A stretch of DNA of 64,000 bases from Archivesica marissinica (taxonomy: Eukaryota > Mollusca > Bivalvia > Venerida > Vesicomyidae): assembly GCA_014843695.1 (NCBI GenBank), contig CM026387.1, positions 79,928,341-79,992,340 of the forward strand, given 5' to 3'. A program made the translations under genes and the position numbers. This document shows positions 59,918-64,000 of the stretch, one piece after another. Numbering within the stretch: position 1 is the first letter of the stretch; every line of letters begins with the position of its first letter. A model generated the notes under the pieces. It made no database searches. It was not told where the DNA came from and was given only the letters and a program-made list of their open reading frames with translations.

Positions 59918-60215
59918 TCGTAGTGTTAACTTGAGTAAACCACCATTTACAGGGTTATATATCCTAGTGTTAACTTGAGTAAACCACCATTTACAGGGTT
60001 ATATATCCTAGTGTTAACTTGAGTAAACCACCATTTACAGGGTTATATATCCTAGTGTTAACTTGAGTAAACCACCATTTACAGGGTTATATATCCTAGT
60101 GTTAACTTGAGTAAACCACCATTTACAGGGTTATATATCCTAGTGTTAACTTGAGTAAACCACCATTTACAGGGTTATATATCCTAGTGTTAACTTGAGT
60201 AAACCACCATTTACA
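59918..60215. repeat. 44-bp tandem array, about 6.5 copies
   Basis: AGTGTTAACTTGAGTAAACC, ACCATTTACAGGGTTATATA and TCCT repeat almost perfectly, which points to recent expansion. Confidence 0.96.
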
Positions 60216-60273
60216 TTTATATGTTCAAAAAATACCCATATAAAAATACCCATAAAGGGAGGTCATTTAGAAA

Positions 60274-60612
60274 TTGTCATTTCATAAAGGCAGATTCATT
60301 TGTTGCCACATTAATAAATGTATTACCAAAGCATTGAAAGACAATTGCGAATGTACCGGTTCTTCCAGAGTGGAAATCGTCGCCGTATTGGCCGATGTTA
60401 TTTCTGTACAGGGTGAAACCGCTAGTTTTGTGCTTGATATATTTGTAGTTCAGTCTGGTGTTTTGACCAGACGATGTCGAGGAAAGAATGGCATTTTCAA
60501 TAGAAGACATTTGCCATTTAGAATGGTTGTTAACATTAGGTTCCCTATTGCAGGCTTGGGGTTAGTGTCAGCATTGAAAGACGCTATCGAGAAGACAGAC
60601 ATGTACATATAA
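60274..60612 (+). CDS. Unrecognised 112-codon open frame
   Basis: This is a non-repetitive open frame between an array and the Tc1-like element. It has a Cys-containing N-terminus, a hydrophobic stretch (VEIVAVLADVISV, then FVLDIFVVQSGVL) and a basic patch (TRRCRGKNGIFNRRH). I recognise no family, and there is a shorter frame on the opposite strand. It could be a chance frame, an isolated exon or a decayed element. No splice sites or promoter could be tied to it. Confidence 0.25.
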   Translation: MSFHKGRFICCHINKCITKALKDNCECTGSSRVEIVAVLADVISVQGETASFVLDIFVVQSGVLTRRCRGKNGIFNRRHLPFRMVVNIRFPIAGLGLVSALKDAIEKTDMYI

Positions 60613-60655
60613 TTATGTTGGCTTGCATGTTGAGAGACTCGATGAAAGATATATA

Positions 60656-62159
60656 CTGAGTCAAAAAAGAAACGATACCAAACTAAAAATGACGTAAAAC
60701 GGATAAAACCATAGAAAGGTTTAATATATTATTACGTATCAGTACCGGGTATCTTATTGCAACGTCAGCCAACCATAAACACAGGTAAATAAACACCCGA
60801 TAATCCTGGAACGCCGAATTTCCGATTTGCACGTGCTCCTCAACAAAGACAACTTCCTGCACATGTACAAATCGGAAAACCGGTTTATTGTACTGGTATT
60901 GCATTATCATCGAGGACAAACACCTTACATACCCATTGTTACCTCTAACAAAATGCCTAGGCTAAACCGCAATCAGAGAATGCGTGCCATTGGCATGATT
61001 GACGGCGGTTTACGTCAGCGTGACGTCGCAAATCGACTCGGGGGTTACGCGGATCACGATAACACGTCTACTTCGACGTTATCGAACACATGGATCGGTG
61101 GACGACCGTCCAAGATCTGGTCGACCAAGTGTGACGACGCGTGAACAGGACCGTCACATTCGGACGTCATATTTACGTGACCGGTTCCTACCTGCTACAC
61201 TCCTGCTAGCTGCCGTTACTCCTGGGATGACCAACAATCGCATCAGTGCACAAACAGTCAGGAACCGGCTCGGTGAACGTGGCATTCGTGCCTATCGGCC
61301 ATACGTTGGACCCATCCTGACACGACGTCACCGTGACGTACGGCAGGAATGGACGACGGAACGTGCTCGCTGGACTCTGGTTACAGTGGAATTCGGTGAT
61401 GTTTAGCGATGAATCACGGTTCTGTTTGCGTCGAGCGGATGGCAGAGAGCGGGTATATCGCAGACGCGGTGAACGTTACGCCGACGCATGTGTACGTCAG
61501 GTCGATCTGTTCGGGGGCGGAAGCGTTATGGCGTGGGGCGGTATCACCTTCGGCAGTCGCACTGAACTGTTAGTGGTGGACGGGAACCTAAACGCCCAGC
61601 GGTACTGTGATAAGATCCTTGCGCCAGTTGTTGTGCCGTTCTTTAACGCCAACAGAAACGTCACACTGTCGCACAGGACAACGCCAGATGTCATACTGCT
61701 CGGATTTCCACCACATTGGAGCAGAACAATATTGAAACCCTGCCGTGGCCTGCTTTGTCACCAGACTTGTCACCCATAGAACATTTGTGGGATACGTTAG
61801 ACCGCCACGTCAGCCGGTAACGTTAAACCAACTGAGGGATGTTTTGCATCAGGAGTGGACAAATATTGACCAGCAAGAGATTCAGACACTCTTCCATTCG
61901 ATGCGACGGTGGTGCATTGCAGTGAGAAACGCAAATGGTGCCCATACTCGGTATTGACGTCTGTGTGAAAACTCCATTAGACCCCTGTCCGACGAATTAC
62001 GTCATCACGCAGCAGACAGTTTCGGAGGCTCATTATGCTTTATGTGCTCCTCTTTCAAACATGTTGGACTATCATCTTATGAATTTTCAAAGAATTTTCT
62101 TAATAAATGTTGAAATTATAGACACATAAACACCAGGTATCGTTTCTTTTTTGACTCCG
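60656..62159 (+). mobile_element. Tc1/mariner transposon (1.5 kb), decayed
   Basis: The inverted ends are GAGTCAAAAAAGAAACGATA on the left and TATCGTTTCTTTTTTGACTC on the right, flanked by TA at 60654-60655 and 62160-62161. The size is normal for the family. The transposase inside is broken by several frameshifts, so the copy is inactive. Confidence 0.95.
60953..61957 (+). pseudogene. Tc1-like transposase, at least four frameshifts
   Basis: Family segments appear in order but in different frames. The first helix-turn-helix is MPRLNRNQRMRAIGMIDGGL with RQRDVANRL (60953). The second DNA-binding part is VTRITITRLLRRYRTHGSVD with RPRSGRPSVTT. FSDESRF holds the first catalytic Asp, SVMAWGGIT is typical of Tc1, QDNARCHT holds the second Asp (61674), and SPDLSPIEHLWD holds the Glu. 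The Asp-Glu gap is 33 residues, one fewer than the DD34E usual for Tc1. It ends near RNANGAHTRY (61957). No single frame could be translated to a working protein. Confidence 0.93.
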
Positions 62160-62269
62160 TATATGTCGTTAATATTAATGTTACTAATACCTTTTCTCAT
62201 GCACACGGCCACTTATCCGAGGACAGCTGGTTGGCCAATACCAATTTATGTGAATATTTTTTAATTATT

Positions 62270-62346
62270 TTTTTTACGTTTATTTATCGTCGCTACCGGT
62301 TGCCCATATGAGCGACGCCTCCTGAAGAGATTAGTTATTTTAGATT
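62270..62346 (-). mobile_element. SINE-E, 3' fragment, minus orientation
   Basis: TTTACGTTTATTTATCGTCG, TTGCCCATATGAGCGACG and GAGATTAGTTATTTTAGATT match the family. The rest is missing. Confidence 0.85.
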
Positions 62347-62539
62347 TTATGTGAGTAATTTGATAATTCTGTTTATGTAAGCTAACCTGGGTTCCAGTCT
62401 GTCGATTTTTAACTTCTGGCAAAATGACACGTTGATATGATCAGAAACTCAATACGGCCCAATTAATATAATCGTCTCGGTGCTAAAATATATTTATTTG
62501 ACTGACCAGGCAAAATATATCGACGCCTGTTTCCAGGCT

Positions 62540-64000
62540 ATATGTAAGCTACTAATCAGCAATTTACTAAAGTTAATAATTCGGTTATGTAACTACTAAT
62601 CGGCAATTTAATAATTCGGTTTATGTAACTACTAATCAGCAATTTACTAAATTTAATAATTCGGTTTATGTAACTACTAATCAGCAATTTAATAATTCGG
62701 TTTATGTAACTACTAATCGGCAATTTAATAATTCGGTTTATGTAACTACTAATCAGCAATTTACTAAATTTAATAATTCGGTTTATGTAACTACTAATCA
62801 GCAATTTACTCAATTTAATCATTCGGTTTATGTAACTACTAATCGGCAATTTAATAATTCGGTTTATGTAACTACTAATCGGCAATTTACTAAATTTAAT
62901 AATTCGGTTTATGTAACTACTAATCAGCAATTTACTAAATTTAATAATTCGGTTTATGTAACTACTAATCAGCAATTTACTAAATTTAATCATTCGGGTT
63001 ATGTAACTACTAATCGGCAATTTACTAAATTTAATCATTCGGGTTATGTAACTACTAATCGGCAATTTACTAAATTTAATCATTTGGGTTATCTAACTAC
63101 TAATCGGCAATTTAATAATTCGGTTTATGTAACTACTAATCAGCAATTTACTCAATTTAATCATTTGGGTTATCTAACTACTAATCAGCAATTTACTAAA
63201 TTTAATAATTCGGTTTATGTAACTACTAATCAGCAATTTAATAATTCGGTTTATGTAACTACTAATCGGCAATTTACTAAATTTAATAATTCGGGTTATG
63301 TAACTACTAATCAGCAATTTAATAATTCGGTTTATGTAACTACTAATCGGCAATTTACTAAATTTAATAATTCGGTTTATGTAACTACTAATCAGCAATT
63401 TACTAAATTTAATAATTCGGTTTATGTAACTACTAATCAGCAATTTAATAATTCGGGTTATGTAACTACTAATCAGCAATTTAATAATTCGGTTTATGTA
63501 ACTACTAATCAGCAATTTAATAATTCGGTTTATGTAACTACTAATCGGCAATTTACTAAATTTAATAATTCGGTTTATGTAACTACTAATTGGCAATTTA
63601 ATAATTCGGGTTATGTAACTACTAATCAGCAATTTAATAATTCGGTTTATGTAACTACTAATCGGCAATTTACTAAATTTAATAATTCGGTTTATGTAAC
63701 TACTAATCAGCAATTTACTAAATTTAATAATTCGGTTTATGTAACTACTAATCAGCAATTTAATAATTCGGGTTATGTAACTACTAATCAGCAATTTAAT
63801 AATTCGGTTTATGTAACTACTAATCAGCAATTTAATAATTCGGTTTATGTAACTACTAATCGGCAATTTACTCAATTTAATCATTTGGGTTATCTAACTA
63901 CTAATCAGCAATTTACTAAATTTAATAATTCGGTTTATGTAACTACTAATCAGCAATTTAATAATTCGGTTTATGTAACTACTAATCAGCAATTTAATAA
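62540..64000. repeat. Alternating 36/45-bp satellite, runs off the window
   Basis: Units of TTCGGTTTATGTAACTACTA, ATCAGCAATTTAATAA (36 bases) alternate with a form carrying a 9-base longer CAATTTACTAAATTTAATAA (45 bases). Rarer variants (CATTTGGGTTATCTAAC) mark larger duplicated blocks at 63060-63180 and 63870-63910. The minus-strand frames (RIIKLLISSYIN) result from both lengths being multiples of 3. Confidence 0.96.

Noticed and set aside
62540..64000. CRISPR-like alternation of 36-base repeats
   Set aside because: The longer form is only a 9-base expansion of the same sequence. There are no spacers.

Overview
This is eukaryotic, AT-rich, intron- and repeat-dominated DNA from a metazoan. 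Short exons with GT..AG borders, hAT, Tc1/mariner, pogo-like and piggyBac-like transposons, and at least five families of tRNA-derived SINEs rule out a prokaryote. The SINE types resemble those I associate with molluscs, so a marine mollusc, perhaps a gastropod, is my best guess. That guess is by familiarity only, not by a search.

One conserved host gene is recognisable. It is the C-terminal half of EXOC6 (Sec15), a subunit of the exocyst vesicle-tethering complex, on the + strand. I find twelve exons: 739-788, 4680-4833, 6753-6862, 9089-9200, 15114-15193, 18949-19003, 20491-20563, 23435-23541, 40630-40771, 41706-41779, 44687-44799 and 47051-47195, with a TGA stop at 47193-47195. Every junction phase agrees, and together they give 404 codons plus stop. 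The N-terminal half lies to the left of the window. Downstream (47196-64000) I see no other recognisable host gene.

The introns are mostly tandem arrays and nested mobile elements. The main arrays are 51 bp (1-689), 63-64 bp (1301-2010), 69-76 bp (4893-5556), 27 bp (9526-10524), 30 bp (18220-18806), 27 bp (20096-20452), 48 bp (20541-23369), 52 bp (30548-31150), 62 bp (32135-34835), 40 bp (35612-40505), another 40 bp (40741-41575), 60 bp (44120-44620) and 55 bp (45267-46400). Beyond the gene there are arrays of 59 bp (48107-48873), 62 bp (50090-50357), 81 bp (52597-52815), about 23 bp (54885-59280), 82 bp (59345-59730), 44 bp (59918-60215) and 36/45 bp (62540-64000, running off the window).

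The most striking point is that four arrays in this one gene have a unit spanning an EXOC6 exon end, its 5' splice site and the start of the intron. They follow the exons ending at 6862, 15193, 20563 and 40771. The intron between 20563 and 23435 is almost wholly made of about 59 such units. A second group of arrays grew inside SINEs. Transposon insertions with clear target-site duplications sit inside already duplicated units, which gives a relative order: array expansion first, insertion later. No bacterial features, CRISPR arrays, viral genes or toxin genes were found.
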